This document shows, piece after piece, positions 1 through 8,872 of a DNA stretch of 21,388 nucleotides; position 1 is the stretch's first letter; every line of letters starts with the position of its first letter. This DNA comes from Hyphomicrobiaceae bacterium. Lineage in GTDB: Bacteria; Pseudomonadota; Alphaproteobacteria; Rhizobiales; JAKIUO01. Below the pieces are notes generated by a model, which had not been told where the DNA came from, did not search any database, and was given only the letters and a program-made list of their open reading frames with translations. Position numbers and translations under genes: made by a program. The DNA lies in contig JAKIUO010000024.1 of assembly GCA_021647535.1 (NCBI GenBank), positions 1-21,388 on the forward strand. Direction: 5' to 3'.

Positions 1-432
1 CCGTGCGTGCCTGCCAATCAGTGTCAGGATCTGGCGATGGATTTTGACAGTCTGCTTGAAGTGCAATCAGGGTTAGGAACGGCAGCGGTTATTGTCATGG
101 ACAAGTCGACCGACATGATCAGAGCGATTGCTCGTCTGGCCTACTTTTACAAACATGAGAGCTGCGGCCAGTGTACGCCGTGTCGTGAAGGTACAGGCTG
201 GATGTGGCGTGTGCTAGAGCGTATGGTCAAGGGCGAAGCCGATAAGAGCGAGATTGACATGTTGTTTGATGTCTCCAAGCAGATTGAGGGACACACCATC
301 TGCGCGCTTGGCGATGCGGCCGCTTGGCCGGTTCAGGGACTGATCCGGCATTTCAGGCCGGTCATTGAGCAACGTATAGATGAATTTACCGCCAATCCCA
401 ATCCGCAAGGGGCGATAAAAGCGGCAGAATAA
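1..432 (+). CDS. nuoF: NADH-quinone oxidoreductase subunit F (NuoF), C-terminal fragment
   Basis: This is the last 143 residues of the NADH-binding subunit of complex I. The 5' two thirds, with the FMN and NADH sites, lie outside the window, so the gene is open at the left edge in frame 1. The visible part holds the [4Fe-4S] N3 ligand motif ESCGQCTPCREG, with cysteine codons at 163, 172 and 181, and the fourth ligand in HTICALGD, with its Cys codon at 301. The segment before it, FDSLLEVQSGLGTAAVIVMD, is characteristic of NuoF. In the family, NuoF takes hydride from NADH onto FMN and passes electrons through N3 to the NuoG clusters, in the cytoplasmic arm of the complex. The gene ends with TAA, 78 bases before nuoG, in the same transcriptional direction. 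Confidence 0.97.
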   Translation, partial: PCVPANQCQDLAMDFDSLLEVQSGLGTAAVIVMDKSTDMIRAIARLAYFYKHESCGQCTPCREGTGWMWRVLERMVKGEADKSEIDMLFDVSKQIEGHTICALGDAAAWPVQGLIRHFRPVIEQRIDEFTANPNPQGAIKAAE

Positions 433-510
433 CAGATGATTGTCTGGTAACGGACTGTATAATAGTGATTGAAACGGGGTCCACCGAGTGACCAACAGGG
501 GCGAGCAGAT

Positions 511-2637
511 ATGCCAAAGCTGATCATAGATGGCACGGAAATTGATGTGGACGACGGGCTCACCCTGTTGCAGGCCTGCGAGCAGGCCGGGCGCGAGATC
601 CCGCGCTTTTGCTATCATGAGCGCCTGTCCATTGCTGGCAATTGCCGCATGTGTCTTGTTGAAGTCAAAGGTATGCCCAAGCTGGCCGCTTCTTGCGCCA
701 TGGGGGTCAATGATCTGCGCCCCGGCCCAGAAGGCCAGCCTCCCGAAATTTTGACGAACTCTCCCCCCGTGGAAAAGGCGCGTTCGGGTACAATGGAGTT
801 TTTGCTGATTAATCATCCACTTGATTGCCCGATCTGCGATCAGGGGGGCGAATGTGACTTGCAGGATCAAGCCGTTGCTTTTGGTTCAGGCAGTAGTCGC
901 TTTGAAGAGAACAAGCGGGCTGTTGAAAATCGCAATATTTCGCCACTGATCAAAACCATCATGACGCGCTGTATTTCTTGCACCCGATGTGTACGCTTCA
1001 TGACCGAGATCGCCGGGGTTGAAGAGATTGGCCAGACCGGTCGGGGTGAGGATGCCGAGATCACCACTTTTCTCAATAAGGGCATATTGTCGGAGCTCTC
1101 TGGCAATGTTGTCGATATTTGCCCGGTTGGCGCGCTCACTCATCGCCCCTTTGCCTTTACGGCACGGCCTTGGGAAATGAAAAAGACCGAAAGTATTGAT
1201 GTCATGGACGGGCAGGGTGCTTCTATTCGTGTTGATACACGTGGCGGTAAAGTGCTGCGTATCCTGCCGCGCGAAAATGATGCGATCAATGAAGAGTGGA
1301 TCACTGACAAAGCCAGGTTTATTACTGATGGCCTGAAATACCAGCGCCTCGACCAGCCCTATATCAAAAAAGATGGCAAACTGCGCCCAGCAAGTTGGGA
1401 GCAGGCTTTTGCAGCCATCGCCAAACGCATGGAGACTGTCGATGGGTCCCGTTTCGCTGCGATTAGTGGAGACCTGGCGGCTCTTGAGGAGGTCTATGCC
1501 CTTAAAATGTTGAGCCATTCTCTGGCCAGCTCCAACACTGATTGCCGGCAGACAGGTGCTCAGCTTTCGGAAGAGAATGGTCGGGCCGGATATTTGTTCA
1601 ATACGACGATTGAGGGTATTGATCGCGCCGATGTCGTTTTGATGATTGGTACCAATCCGCGCACGGAAGCAGCGGTTCTTAATGCGCGTATTCGTGCGGG
1701 TGTGAGCTGCGGTCGGATCAGCGTTGGTCTGGTCGGAGAACAGATCGATTTGTCCTATGAATATGATTATCTCGGTGAGGGCCCCCAAACCCTTGTTGAT
1801 ATACTGGGAGGCAAAAACGTCTTTTCTGAAGTGCTGAAAGGGGCCAAGAACCCCATGTTGATCCTCGGCGAAGGGGCCGTTGCACGATCTGATGGACGGG
1901 CCATTCTGGCTTTGGCCGCACGTCTCGCCAATGATATGGGCATGATCCAGGAGGATTGGAACGGCTTTAATATTCTGCACGCTTCAGCTGGAATTGTCGG
2001 CGCTCTTGATGTGGGTTTCCTGCCGGGCGAAAACGGGCTTGATGTCGAGCATATTCTGCAAGCCAGCGAAGCGGGCAATATGGATGTTGTCTATCTGCTG
2101 CACGCCGATGAATTATCGACGGGCCGTTTGGCAAACAGTTTCGTCATTTATCAAGGCAGCCATGGCGACAAGGGGGCCAGCATAGCTGATGTTATATTGC
2201 CCGGCGCTGCCTATAGCGAAAAAAGTGCGACTTATGTGAATTTTGAAGGGCGGGCGCAAATGACCATGCGTGCTGTTTTCCCTCCAGGAGAGGCGCGCGA
2301 AGACTGGACCATCATTCGGGCTCTGTCAGAACGTTTGGGCAAAACCCTGCCGTTTGACAATGTTACGGAACTCTATCGCCATATTTATGAAAAAGCCCCC
2401 CATCTTGCGACGCTTGGCGAAATCGAGAAGGCCCCTGTCGACACTTTGCGCGAACTTGGTCGCGAAGCCATTCGTATTCATCCAAAGGGATTCGATCTGG
2501 CAATTAAAGATTTTTATCAGACCAATCCTGTGGCGCGCGCTTCGACCATTATGGCTGAAATGAGCACATTGAAACACGAAATGAGCGGTTCAAAAAATCA
2601 AAAAGAGATGAAGGGGGTGCTGATCACTCATGATTGA
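511..2637 (+). CDS. nuoG: NADH-quinone oxidoreductase subunit G (NuoG)
   Basis: Iron-sulfur subunit of the complex I peripheral arm, 708 residues. The N-terminal ferredoxin-like domain has [2Fe-2S] N1b ligands C34, C45, C48 and C62. H102, C106, C109 and C115 (HPLDCPICDQGGEC) bind cluster N5, and C154, C157, C160 and C204 bind N4. The remainder (about 215-700) is the molybdopterin-oxidoreductase-like fold, which has lost its cofactor role in complex I. No further Cys motif for cluster N7 follows, as in mitochondrial and alphaproteobacterial proteins. I chose ATG 511 because MPKLIIDGTEIDVDDG starts exactly as family members do and AGGGGCGAG lies 5' of it; an in-frame ATG at 469 would add 14 atypical residues. 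The final 8 bases overlap nuoH. The C-terminus has a charged tail of about 15 residues beyond the usual end. Confidence 0.97.
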   Translation: MPKLIIDGTEIDVDDGLTLLQACEQAGREIPRFCYHERLSIAGNCRMCLVEVKGMPKLAASCAMGVNDLRPGPEGQPPEILTNSPPVEKARSGTMEFLLINHPLDCPICDQGGECDLQDQAVAFGSGSSRFEENKRAVENRNISPLIKTIMTRCISCTRCVRFMTEIAGVEEIGQTGRGEDAEITTFLNKGILSELSGNVVDICPVGALTHRPFAFTARPWEMKKTESIDVMDGQGASIRVDTRGGKVLRILPRENDAINEEWITDKARFITDGLKYQRLDQPYIKKDGKLRPASWEQAFAAIAKRMETVDGSRFAAISGDLAALEEVYALKMLSHSLASSNTDCRQTGAQLSEENGRAGYLFNTTIEGIDRADVVLMIGTNPRTEAAVLNARIRAGVSCGRISVGLVGEQIDLSYEYDYLGEGPQTLVDILGGKNVFSEVLKGAKNPMLILGEGAVARSDGRAILALAARLANDMGMIQEDWNGFNILHASAGIVGALDVGFLPGENGLDVEHILQASEAGNMDVVYLLHADELSTGRLANSFVIYQGSHGDKGASIADVILPGAAYSEKSATYVNFEGRAQMTMRAVFPPGEAREDWTIIRALSERLGKTLPFDNVTELYRHIYEKAPHLATLGEIEKAPVDTLRELGREAIRIHPKGFDLAIKDFYQTNPVARASTIMAEMSTLKHEMSGSKNQKEMKGVLITHD

Positions 2638-3718
2638 TTTTTTCTGGTCAAGCATCTGGCCCTGGATCATCTGGACACCGGTTTTGAAGACCATTCAAAG
2701 CCTTGCCATATTGGTGCCCTTGCTCATTATGGTTGCCTACATTATCTACGCGGATCGCAAAATCTGGGCAGCGGTGCAATTGCGCCGTGGACCAAATGTC
2801 GTTGGGCCATGGGGCTTGTTGCAAAGTTTTGCCGATATGGCGAAATTCTTGTTCAAGGAACCCATTATTCCGTCGGGCTCCAACAAGGTTCTGTTTCTGC
2901 TGGCACCATTGATCACGGCTTTTGTCACGCTTGCCGTGTGGGCTGTTGTACCAGTTGGGGCTGGCTGGCCCGCCGATGAAGGCACCAGCTGGGTCGTTGC
3001 CAATATCAATGTCGGCATTTTATATGTACTGGCGATTTCCTCACTGGAAGTCTATGGCATTATTATTGGCGGTTGGGCCTCCAACTCCAAATATCCGTTT
3101 TTGAGTGCTTTGCGCTCTGCTGGTCAGATGATTTCCTATGAAGTCTCCATCGGTTTCGTCATTGTCACAGTGCTTCTATGTGTTGGCTCTCTCAACCTCA
3201 CTGACATTGTGATGGCGCAAAAGAGTGGTCTGGCCGATTGGCTGGGTGTGCCGTGGTTAACCGTTTTAAACTGGTTCTGGCTGCCTTTGTTCCCGATGTT
3301 CATTGTCTTCTTTATTTCGGCGTTGGCTGAAACAAATCGCCCGCCATTTGACTTGCCGGAAGCGGAAAGTGAACTGGTAGCTGGTTTCATGGTGGAGTAT
3401 TCCTCTTCGCTCTATATGTTGTTCATGCTCGGGGAATATCTGGCCATTACCTTTATGTGTGCCATCATCACAATCTTGTTCCTTGGGGGCTGGTTGCCAC
3501 CGATGGATGTGTGGTTCCTGAACTGGGTACCCGGGGTGATCTGGTTCCTGCTCAAGGTCTGGGTGGTGTTCTTCATGTTCGCCATGGTCAAGGCCTTCGT
3601 GCCGCGTTATCGCTATGATCAGCTGATGCGGCTTGGCTGGAAAGTTTTTCTGCCTCTGTCATTATTCATGGTCGTTGCCGTTGCTTCGGTTCTGCACTTT
3701 TTCGATATGGCTCCCTAA
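2630..3718 (+). CDS. nuoH: NADH-quinone oxidoreductase subunit H (NuoH)
   Basis: Inner-membrane subunit that joins the peripheral and membrane arms of complex I and forms most of the ubiquinone chamber. The protein has 362 residues and about eight hydrophobic segments. Diagnostic stretches are ADRKIWAAVQLRRGPNVVGP at residues 41-60 and ETNRPPFDLPEAESELVAGF at 234-253, the acidic loop and helix region that lines the quinone and E-channel path in known structures. The ATG lies inside the last codons of nuoG, an 8-base overlap, with AAGGGGG about 12 bases upstream, which suggests coupled translation. It is slightly longer than most alphaproteobacterial homologues because of a loop near residues 110-122 and a short N-terminal extension. 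The call is secure. Confidence 0.97.
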   Translation: MIDFFWSSIWPWIIWTPVLKTIQSLAILVPLLIMVAYIIYADRKIWAAVQLRRGPNVVGPWGLLQSFADMAKFLFKEPIIPSGSNKVLFLLAPLITAFVTLAVWAVVPVGAGWPADEGTSWVVANINVGILYVLAISSLEVYGIIIGGWASNSKYPFLSALRSAGQMISYEVSIGFVIVTVLLCVGSLNLTDIVMAQKSGLADWLGVPWLTVLNWFWLPLFPMFIVFFISALAETNRPPFDLPEAESELVAGFMVEYSSSLYMLFMLGEYLAITFMCAIITILFLGGWLPPMDVWFLNWVPGVIWFLLKVWVVFFMFAMVKAFVPRYRYDQLMRLGWKVFLPLSLFMVVAVASVLHFFDMAP

Positions 3719-3733
3719 GGAAGGACATTAGTC

Positions 3734-4225
3734 ATGGCCAGAGTTGGTCAAACAATCAAATCACTGTTTTTGCTTGAATTTGTTTCGGCCTTCTTTTTGG
3801 CGATGAAATATTTTTTCAAGCCAAAATCGACAGTGAATTACCCTTTTGAAAAGGGGCCGTTGTCACCACGTTTTCGGGGTGAGCATGTTTTGCGGCGTTA
3901 CCCAAATGGTGAGGAACGCTGCATCGCCTGCAAATTGTGTGAGGCTATTTGTCCCGCGCAAGCCATTGTTATTGAGGCGGGGCCACGGCGAAATGATGGT
4001 ACAAGGCGTACAACACGCTATGACATCGATATGACTAAATGTATTTATTGTGGCTATTGTCAAGAAGCCTGTCCGGTGGAAGCCATCGTTGAGGGGCCGA
4101 ATTTCGAATTTGCCACAGAAACACATGAGGAGCTGCTCTATGACAAGCAGCGGTTGCTCGATAATGGAGATCGCTGGGAAAGAGAGATCGCCAAAAATAT
4201 CGAACTGGATGCCCCCTATCGCTAG
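3734..4225 (+). CDS. nuoI: NADH-quinone oxidoreductase subunit I (NuoI)
   Basis: Peripheral 8Fe ferredoxin-type subunit of 163 residues that carries clusters N6a and N6b and hands electrons towards N2 and ubiquinone. The two CxxCxxCxxxCP motifs are plain: C63, C66, C69, C73 (CIACKLCEAICP) and C103, C106, C109, C113 (CIYCGYCQEACP). In such paired motifs the last Cys of each set normally serves the other cluster. An amphipathic N-terminus (residues 8-28) is expected to lie along the membrane next to NuoH. AGGAAGGA at 3718-3725 is a good ribosome binding site 8 bases before the ATG. The length matches the alphaproteobacterial family, and the C-terminal IELDAPYR ending is typical. It is 15 bases from nuoH, and an 82-base gap to nuoJ follows. 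Confidence 0.97.
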   Translation: MARVGQTIKSLFLLEFVSAFFLAMKYFFKPKSTVNYPFEKGPLSPRFRGEHVLRRYPNGEERCIACKLCEAICPAQAIVIEAGPRRNDGTRRTTRYDIDMTKCIYCGYCQEACPVEAIVEGPNFEFATETHEELLYDKQRLLDNGDRWEREIAKNIELDAPYR

Positions 4226-4307
4226 GCTGGTTGAAGGCAATAAGAGTTGACGATCACCGGATCGACGATCTGAAATTTGGGACAACCTAAGGAGCTTTGA
4301 AAAGAAA

Positions 4308-4922
4308 ATGGAAGGTACGGACCTATTTTTCTATCTGTTTTCCGCACTGGTCATCTTGTCGGGGCTGATGGTGGTTAGCGCGCGCAATCCTGTGCATGCC
4401 GTGATGTTTCTGATCTTCGCTTTTATCAATGCGGCAGGAATATTCTTGTTGCTTGGCGCAGAATTTCTGGCCATGACGCTGGTCATTGTCTATGTCGGCG
4501 CGGTGGCCGTCTTGTTCCTGTTCGTCGTTATGATGCTGGATATTGATTTTGCCGAGATGCGTGCGGGTTATATGAAATATTTCCCCATTGGTGCACTGAT
4601 CGGCTTTGCCGTATTGGCAGAACTGATCGCTTTGTTCGGGGCCTGGAAAACAAAAAGTGGGCTCAACGTCGTAAAAGCGCCGATGGACCCTGAATTGGCA
4701 GCCCTCACCAATACGGAAGCTTTGGGGCGTGTGCTGTTTACCGAATATGTTTTTTATTTCGAGGCAGTCGGCATCATATTGCTGACCGCCATGATTGGGG
4801 CAATCATTTTGACCCACCGCAAAAATGACCGGGCCAGGCGCCAGAACATCGCCGATCAGGTGGCCAGAACACCAGAGATGAGTATCGAAATCAGAAAAGT
4901 GGAAACTGGCAAAGGGATCTGA
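4308..4922 (+). CDS. nuoJ: NADH-quinone oxidoreductase subunit J (NuoJ)
   Basis: Small membrane subunit of complex I, 204 residues with about five transmembrane segments. The conserved opening FYLFSALVILSGLMVVSARN, the following segment with NPVHAVMFLIFAF, and the GAEFLAMTLVIVYVGAVAVL stretch (about residues 50-70, with the pi-bulge helix of known structures) identify it. The hydrophilic C-terminal tail from about residue 168 is cytoplasmic by analogy. AAGGAG at 4289-4294 is a strong ribosome binding site, though 13 bases from the ATG. It sits between gaps of 82 and 92 bases, wider than the other joints of this operon. A small hairpin (CGATC, loop ACCG, GATCG, at 4251-4264) lies in the upstream gap and is too weak to call a terminator. 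Confidence 0.95.
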   Translation: MEGTDLFFYLFSALVILSGLMVVSARNPVHAVMFLIFAFINAAGIFLLLGAEFLAMTLVIVYVGAVAVLFLFVVMMLDIDFAEMRAGYMKYFPIGALIGFAVLAELIALFGAWKTKSGLNVVKAPMDPELAALTNTEALGRVLFTEYVFYFEAVGIILLTAMIGAIILTHRKNDRARRQNIADQVARTPEMSIEIRKVETGKGI

Positions 4923-5014
4923 CATTTGCCGTCGTTGGGCTAAAGTCTGAACCTGCAAGTTACCACATAGAACCGCAAGATTACTCTGCAAGATTAAGAG
5001 GATAGAGCATTTAA
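4923..5014 (+). repeat. nuoJ-nuoK spacer with short direct repeats
   Basis: The 92-base gap has no reading frame of note. GCAAGATTA occurs at 4975-4983 and again at 4988-4996, a 13-base period, with a diverged copy GCAAGTTA at 4955-4962. The second copy runs directly into AAGAGGA, which is the likely ribosome binding site of nuoK. The repeats could be chance or the trace of a small tandem duplication. No terminator is seen, so the gap is probably transcribed within the operon. Confidence 0.4.
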
Positions 5015-5326
5015 ATGTTGGAAGTTGGATTGCCACACTACCTGTCGGTAGCTGCTATATTGTTTACGCTCGGCATATTCGGCATTTTTCTCAATCGGAA
5101 AAATGTCATTGTGATCCTGATGTCGATAGAGCTCATGCTGCTTGCGGTCAATATCAATCTGGTGGCTTTTTCAGCCTTTCAGAACAATCTCACTGGTCAG
5201 ATCTTTGCCCTGTTTGTGTTGACGGTGGCGGCAGCCGAAGCGGCCATTGGGCTGGCGATCGTTGTGGTTTACTACCGCAATAAGGGTTCAATTGCTGTGG
5301 ACGATATCCACGCCATGAAAGGTTAG
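5015..5326 (+). CDS. nuoK: NADH-quinone oxidoreductase subunit K (NuoK)
   Basis: Membrane subunit of 103 residues with three transmembrane helices, homologous to MrpC of Na+/H+ antiporters and mitochondrial ND4L. The two buried glutamates needed for proton translocation in the family are visible: E39 in MSIELMLLAVNINLVAF and E75 in VAAAEAAIGLAIVVVYYR. The opening MLEVGLPHYLSVAAILFTLG is the standard NuoK start with one extra residue. AAGAGGA at 4996-5002 acts as ribosome binding site. The gene ends with TAG, 10 bases before nuoL. Confidence 0.97.
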   Translation: MLEVGLPHYLSVAAILFTLGIFGIFLNRKNVIVILMSIELMLLAVNINLVAFSAFQNNLTGQIFALFVLTVAAAEAAIGLAIVVVYYRNKGSIAVDDIHAMKG

Positions 5327-5336
5327 AAAGACAGTT

Positions 5337-7304
5337 ATGAATATCTATACCCTGATCGTCTTTCTGCCCCTGCTTGGCTTTTTGGTGGCCGGACTGTTTG
5401 GCAAATTGATCGGTGCCAAAGCCAGTGAATATGTCACCAGCGGTTTGCTACTTGTTTCGGCAGCTCTTTCCTGGGTTGTTTTTTATCAGTTTGCCCTGTC
5501 AGGACACCCAGGTGAACCTCATATCGTTGAACTTCTGCACTGGCTGACCTCTGGCAACCTCAATCTGTCCTGGGCCATCAGGGTGGATACGTTGACGGCT
5601 GTCATGCTGGTTGTTGTCACCACTGTCTCCTCGCTGGTGCATGTCTATTCCATTGGCTATATGCATAATGATCCTCATCGACAAAGGTTCTTTGCCTATC
5701 TGTCTTTGTTTACATTCGCCATGCTGATGCTGGTGACAGCCAATAATTTCATGCAGATGTTTTTTGGTTGGGAAGGCGTTGGACTGGCTTCTTATCTGCT
5801 GATTGGTTTCTGGTATAAAAAGCCCACCGCCAATGCCGCCGCCATCAAGGCCTTTGTCGTCAACCGGGTCGGAGACTTTGGCTTTGCACTTGGTATATTT
5901 GCCATCTTTTTCGTCTTTGGCAGTATGGATTTCGATACAGTATTTGCCGCCGCCAAAGCCCAACAAGGGCTGACTATGCATTTTTTGTCCTGGGAACTGG
6001 ATGTGCTGACTGTTATCTGCCTGCTCTTGTTTATGGGAGCTATGGGCAAGTCAGCGCAATTATTCTTGCACACCTGGCTGCCGGATGCCATGGAAGGTCC
6101 GACACCCGTTTCAGCCCTCATTCATGCCGCGACCATGGTGACAGCTGGGGTCTTTATGGTGGCTCGCCTTTCCCCCTTGTTTGAACTTGCGCCCACCGCT
6201 TTATGGGTGGTGACACTGGTTGGCGCTTCAACCGCTTTTTTTGCAGCGACCGTTGGCGTGACGCAGAACGATATCAAGCGGGTGGTCGCCTACTCAACCT
6301 GTAGTCAGCTTGGCTATATGTTTGTGGCGCTTGGGGTTGGCGCTTATGGAGCTGGTATATTCCATCTGTTTACCCACGCCTTTTTCAAGGCGCTGCTGTT
6401 TCTTGGTTCCGGGGCCGTTATTCATGCAGTTTCTGATGAACAGGACATGCGCAAAATGGGCGGACTGGCAAAGAAAATTCCCATTACCTATGCTATGATG
6501 ATTATTGGCACGATTGCGTTGACCGGGGTTGGTATCCCGATGCTGATCGGCACAGCTGGTTTTTATTCCAAGGATGCGATCATCGAATCGGCCTTTGCAG
6601 CTCACAGCCCTATTGGCAATTATGCCTTCTGGCTGACCGTTGTGGCTGCGTTCCTCACCAGCTTTTATTCCTGGCGATTGATTTTCATGACGTTCCATGG
6701 CCCTTCACGGGTTGACGAGGAAGCCGCCAAGCATATCCATGAAAGCCCTAATGTCATGCTGATCCCGCTTTATGTATTGGCGGTAGGGGCCCTGGCAGCT
6801 GGCTTTATTTTCAAGGATTACTTTATCGGGGATCATCCTGCCGATTTTTGGGGACGCTCTATCGCTGATACGCAGCATATTGTAGAGGCCATGCATCATG
6901 TGCCGTTGTGGGTGAAACTGTCACCTTTTGTGATGATGATCTCTGGCTTTGCGCTGGCTTGGCTGTTCTATATACAGTTCACCAAACTGCCCTCTATATT
7001 CGCGCGTTTGTTCAAGCCGATTTACCTGTTCTCCTACAATAAATGGTATTTTGACGAACTCTATAATCTGATTTTCGTGCGTTTCTCCTTATGGCTGGGA
7101 CGTTTGTTCTGGAAAGGTGGAGACGGCAAGATTATTGATGGGCTTGGACCAGATGGTGTTGCGGCCCGCGTTCTTGATGTCACCAAAGGAGCCGTGCGTA
7201 TGCAGACCGGCTATGTCTATCACTATGCCTTTGTCATGCTCATAGGTCTGGCGGCGATTATCAGCTGGTTCATGTTCGGCAATATTACGGGAGGGATCAG
7301 ATAA
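5337..7304 (+). CDS. nuoL: NADH-quinone oxidoreductase subunit L (NuoL)
   Basis: Largest antiporter-like, proton-pumping subunit of complex I, at the far end of the membrane arm; 655 residues. Key residues of the first half-channel are present: E146 in FFGWEGVGLASYLLIGFWY and K238 in MGAMGKSAQLFLHTWLPDAM, followed by EGPTPVSALIHAATMVTAG. The C-terminal 120 or so residues, with the charged PIYLFSYNKWYFDELYN segment, fit the long lateral helix and last transmembrane helix found only in NuoL/ND5. The ribosome binding site is weak. The stop codon TAA shares its last base with the ATG of nuoM, a 1-base overlap that favours coupled synthesis of the two adjacent pump subunits. Confidence 0.97.
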   Translation: MNIYTLIVFLPLLGFLVAGLFGKLIGAKASEYVTSGLLLVSAALSWVVFYQFALSGHPGEPHIVELLHWLTSGNLNLSWAIRVDTLTAVMLVVVTTVSSLVHVYSIGYMHNDPHRQRFFAYLSLFTFAMLMLVTANNFMQMFFGWEGVGLASYLLIGFWYKKPTANAAAIKAFVVNRVGDFGFALGIFAIFFVFGSMDFDTVFAAAKAQQGLTMHFLSWELDVLTVICLLLFMGAMGKSAQLFLHTWLPDAMEGPTPVSALIHAATMVTAGVFMVARLSPLFELAPTALWVVTLVGASTAFFAATVGVTQNDIKRVVAYSTCSQLGYMFVALGVGAYGAGIFHLFTHAFFKALLFLGSGAVIHAVSDEQDMRKMGGLAKKIPITYAMMIIGTIALTGVGIPMLIGTAGFYSKDAIIESAFAAHSPIGNYAFWLTVVAAFLTSFYSWRLIFMTFHGPSRVDEEAAKHIHESPNVMLIPLYVLAVGALAAGFIFKDYFIGDHPADFWGRSIADTQHIVEAMHHVPLWVKLSPFVMMISGFALAWLFYIQFTKLPSIFARLFKPIYLFSYNKWYFDELYNLIFVRFSLWLGRLFWKGGDGKIIDGLGPDGVAARVLDVTKGAVRMQTGYVYHYAFVMLIGLAAIISWFMFGNITGGIR

Positions 7305-8854
7305 TGAATAGTTGGTCCATTCTTTCAGTCGTCACCTTCCTGCCTTTGCTGGGAGCGCTGATCATCTTCGTCATTCCTGGCAATGACCAAACGGCTAAAA
7401 ACAATGCCCGGATGGCGGCTTTGTTCACGACCATATTTACATTTTTCGTTTCCTTGCTGATCTGGTTTTACTTCGATAACGCCAATCCGGGATTTCAGTT
7501 CGTCGAAAAATATGAATGGCTTGGTGAAAATTTCAGCTATCATATGGGGGTCGATGGCATTTCCATGCTGTTTGTCATCCTCACAACCTTTGTCATGCCT
7601 TTGTCGATCCTTGCCAGCTGGGACAGCATTCAGGACCGCGTCAAGGAGTATATGATTGCTTTCCTTGTGCTGGAAAGCCTGATGATTGGCGTGTTCTGCT
7701 CTCTTGATCTTCTTTTGTTCTATGTGTTCTTTGAAGCCGGGCTCATTCCCATGTTCCTCATTATCGGGGTTTGGGGCGGCAAGAGGCGGGTCTATGCGTC
7801 TTTCAAGTTTTTCCTTTATACGCTGCTGGGCTCTGTGCTTATGCTGCTGGCCATCATGGCTATGTATAACGTATCAGGCACAACGGATATAACCAGACTG
7901 CTGACTTACAACTTCTCGACGACGCCTATCCATTTCTGGGGCCTGACCATAGAAGGGGGGCTACAGACCGTATTGTGGTGGGCCTTCTTTGCCTCCTTCG
8001 CGGTTAAAATGCCCATGTGGCCGGTGCATACCTGGTTGCCAGATGCGCATGTCGAAGCGCCCACCGCCGGTTCGGTGATCCTTGCAGCCATATTGCTCAA
8101 AATGGGTGGCTATGGTTTCTTGCGCTTCTCCATCCCGATGTTCCCGGTGGCCTCTGACACATTTGCCATTGTGGTGTTTGTCTTAAGCTGTATCGCCATT
8201 GTCTACACATCGCTGGTGGCATTGGTGCAAGAGGACATCAAGAAACTCATTGCCTATTCTTCTATCGCTCACATGGGGTTTGTCACCATGGGGATCTTCA
8301 CGGCGACGGCTCAGGGTATACAGGGCGGTATTTTTCAGATGCTCTCCCATGGCATAATCTCTGCAGCCTTGTTTCTTTGTATCGGGGTGGTTTATGACCG
8401 TATGCACACCAGAGAAATCTCTGCCTATGGTGGGCTGGTCAATCGTATGCCGCTCTATGCCGTGTTTTTCATGGTCTTCACCATGGCAAATGTCGGCTTG
8501 CCGGGAACCAGCGGTTTTGTCGGCGAATTTTTGACACTCGTCGGGGCCTACAAGGCCAATAGCTGGGTAGCCTTTGTCGCAACTTTCGGGGTTATTTTAT
8601 CGGCGGCCTATGCTTTGTGGCTTTATCGCCGGGTGATCTTTGGCAAGCTCGAAAAAGCCTCTCTGAAAAACATCGTGGATCTCAATACACGTGAAATCGC
8701 CATTCTGACGCCCTTGGTGGTGCTGACCATTTTGCTGGGTGTATGGCCTGCACCGATCATTGATGTGACAGCGGCCTCCGTCGACCAGCTTTTGAACAAT
8801 TACAAGGATGCCATCAAGGCTGCGCATGATGCAGCCCAGCTGGCGTCGAACTAG
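7304..8854 (+). CDS. nuoM: NADH-quinone oxidoreductase subunit M (NuoM)
   Basis: Second antiporter-like pump subunit (ND4 homologue), 516 residues with about fourteen membrane helices. Functional residues are E144 in FYVFFEAGLIPMFLIIGVWG and K235 in ASFAVKMPMWPVHTWLPDAH, followed by VEAPTAGSVILAAILLKMGG, the signature that separates NuoM from NuoL and NuoN. A GGGAGGGA-like ribosome binding site lies within the end of nuoL about a dozen bases upstream, and the ATG overlaps the nuoL stop by one base. The hydrophilic C-terminus ends in an Ala- and Asp-rich tail. TAG is followed by 18 bases to nuoN. Confidence 0.97.
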   Translation: MNSWSILSVVTFLPLLGALIIFVIPGNDQTAKNNARMAALFTTIFTFFVSLLIWFYFDNANPGFQFVEKYEWLGENFSYHMGVDGISMLFVILTTFVMPLSILASWDSIQDRVKEYMIAFLVLESLMIGVFCSLDLLLFYVFFEAGLIPMFLIIGVWGGKRRVYASFKFFLYTLLGSVLMLLAIMAMYNVSGTTDITRLLTYNFSTTPIHFWGLTIEGGLQTVLWWAFFASFAVKMPMWPVHTWLPDAHVEAPTAGSVILAAILLKMGGYGFLRFSIPMFPVASDTFAIVVFVLSCIAIVYTSLVALVQEDIKKLIAYSSIAHMGFVTMGIFTATAQGIQGGIFQMLSHGIISAALFLCIGVVYDRMHTREISAYGGLVNRMPLYAVFFMVFTMANVGLPGTSGFVGEFLTLVGAYKANSWVAFVATFGVILSAAYALWLYRRVIFGKLEKASLKNIVDLNTREIAILTPLVVLTILLGVWPAPIIDVTAASVDQLLNNYKDAIKAAHDAAQLASN

Positions 8855-8872
8855 GACCAACAGGAAAACACC

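Noticed and set aside
458..463. Perfect TATAAT in the nuoF-nuoG gap, as an internal promoter
   Set aside because: No acceptable -35 lies 16-18 bases upstream (GATGAT or similar), and the TG is adjacent to the hexamer instead of one base away, so it does not make a proper extended -10.
469..510. Fourteen-residue upstream extension of NuoG
   Set aside because: The family begins at MPKLIIDGTEI, and a ribosome binding site-like AGGGGCGAG lies just before ATG 511.
4251..4264. Hairpin CGATC-ACCG-GATCG between nuoI and nuoJ as a terminator
   Set aside because: Only five pairs with no T run, inside an operon whose distal genes must be transcribed.
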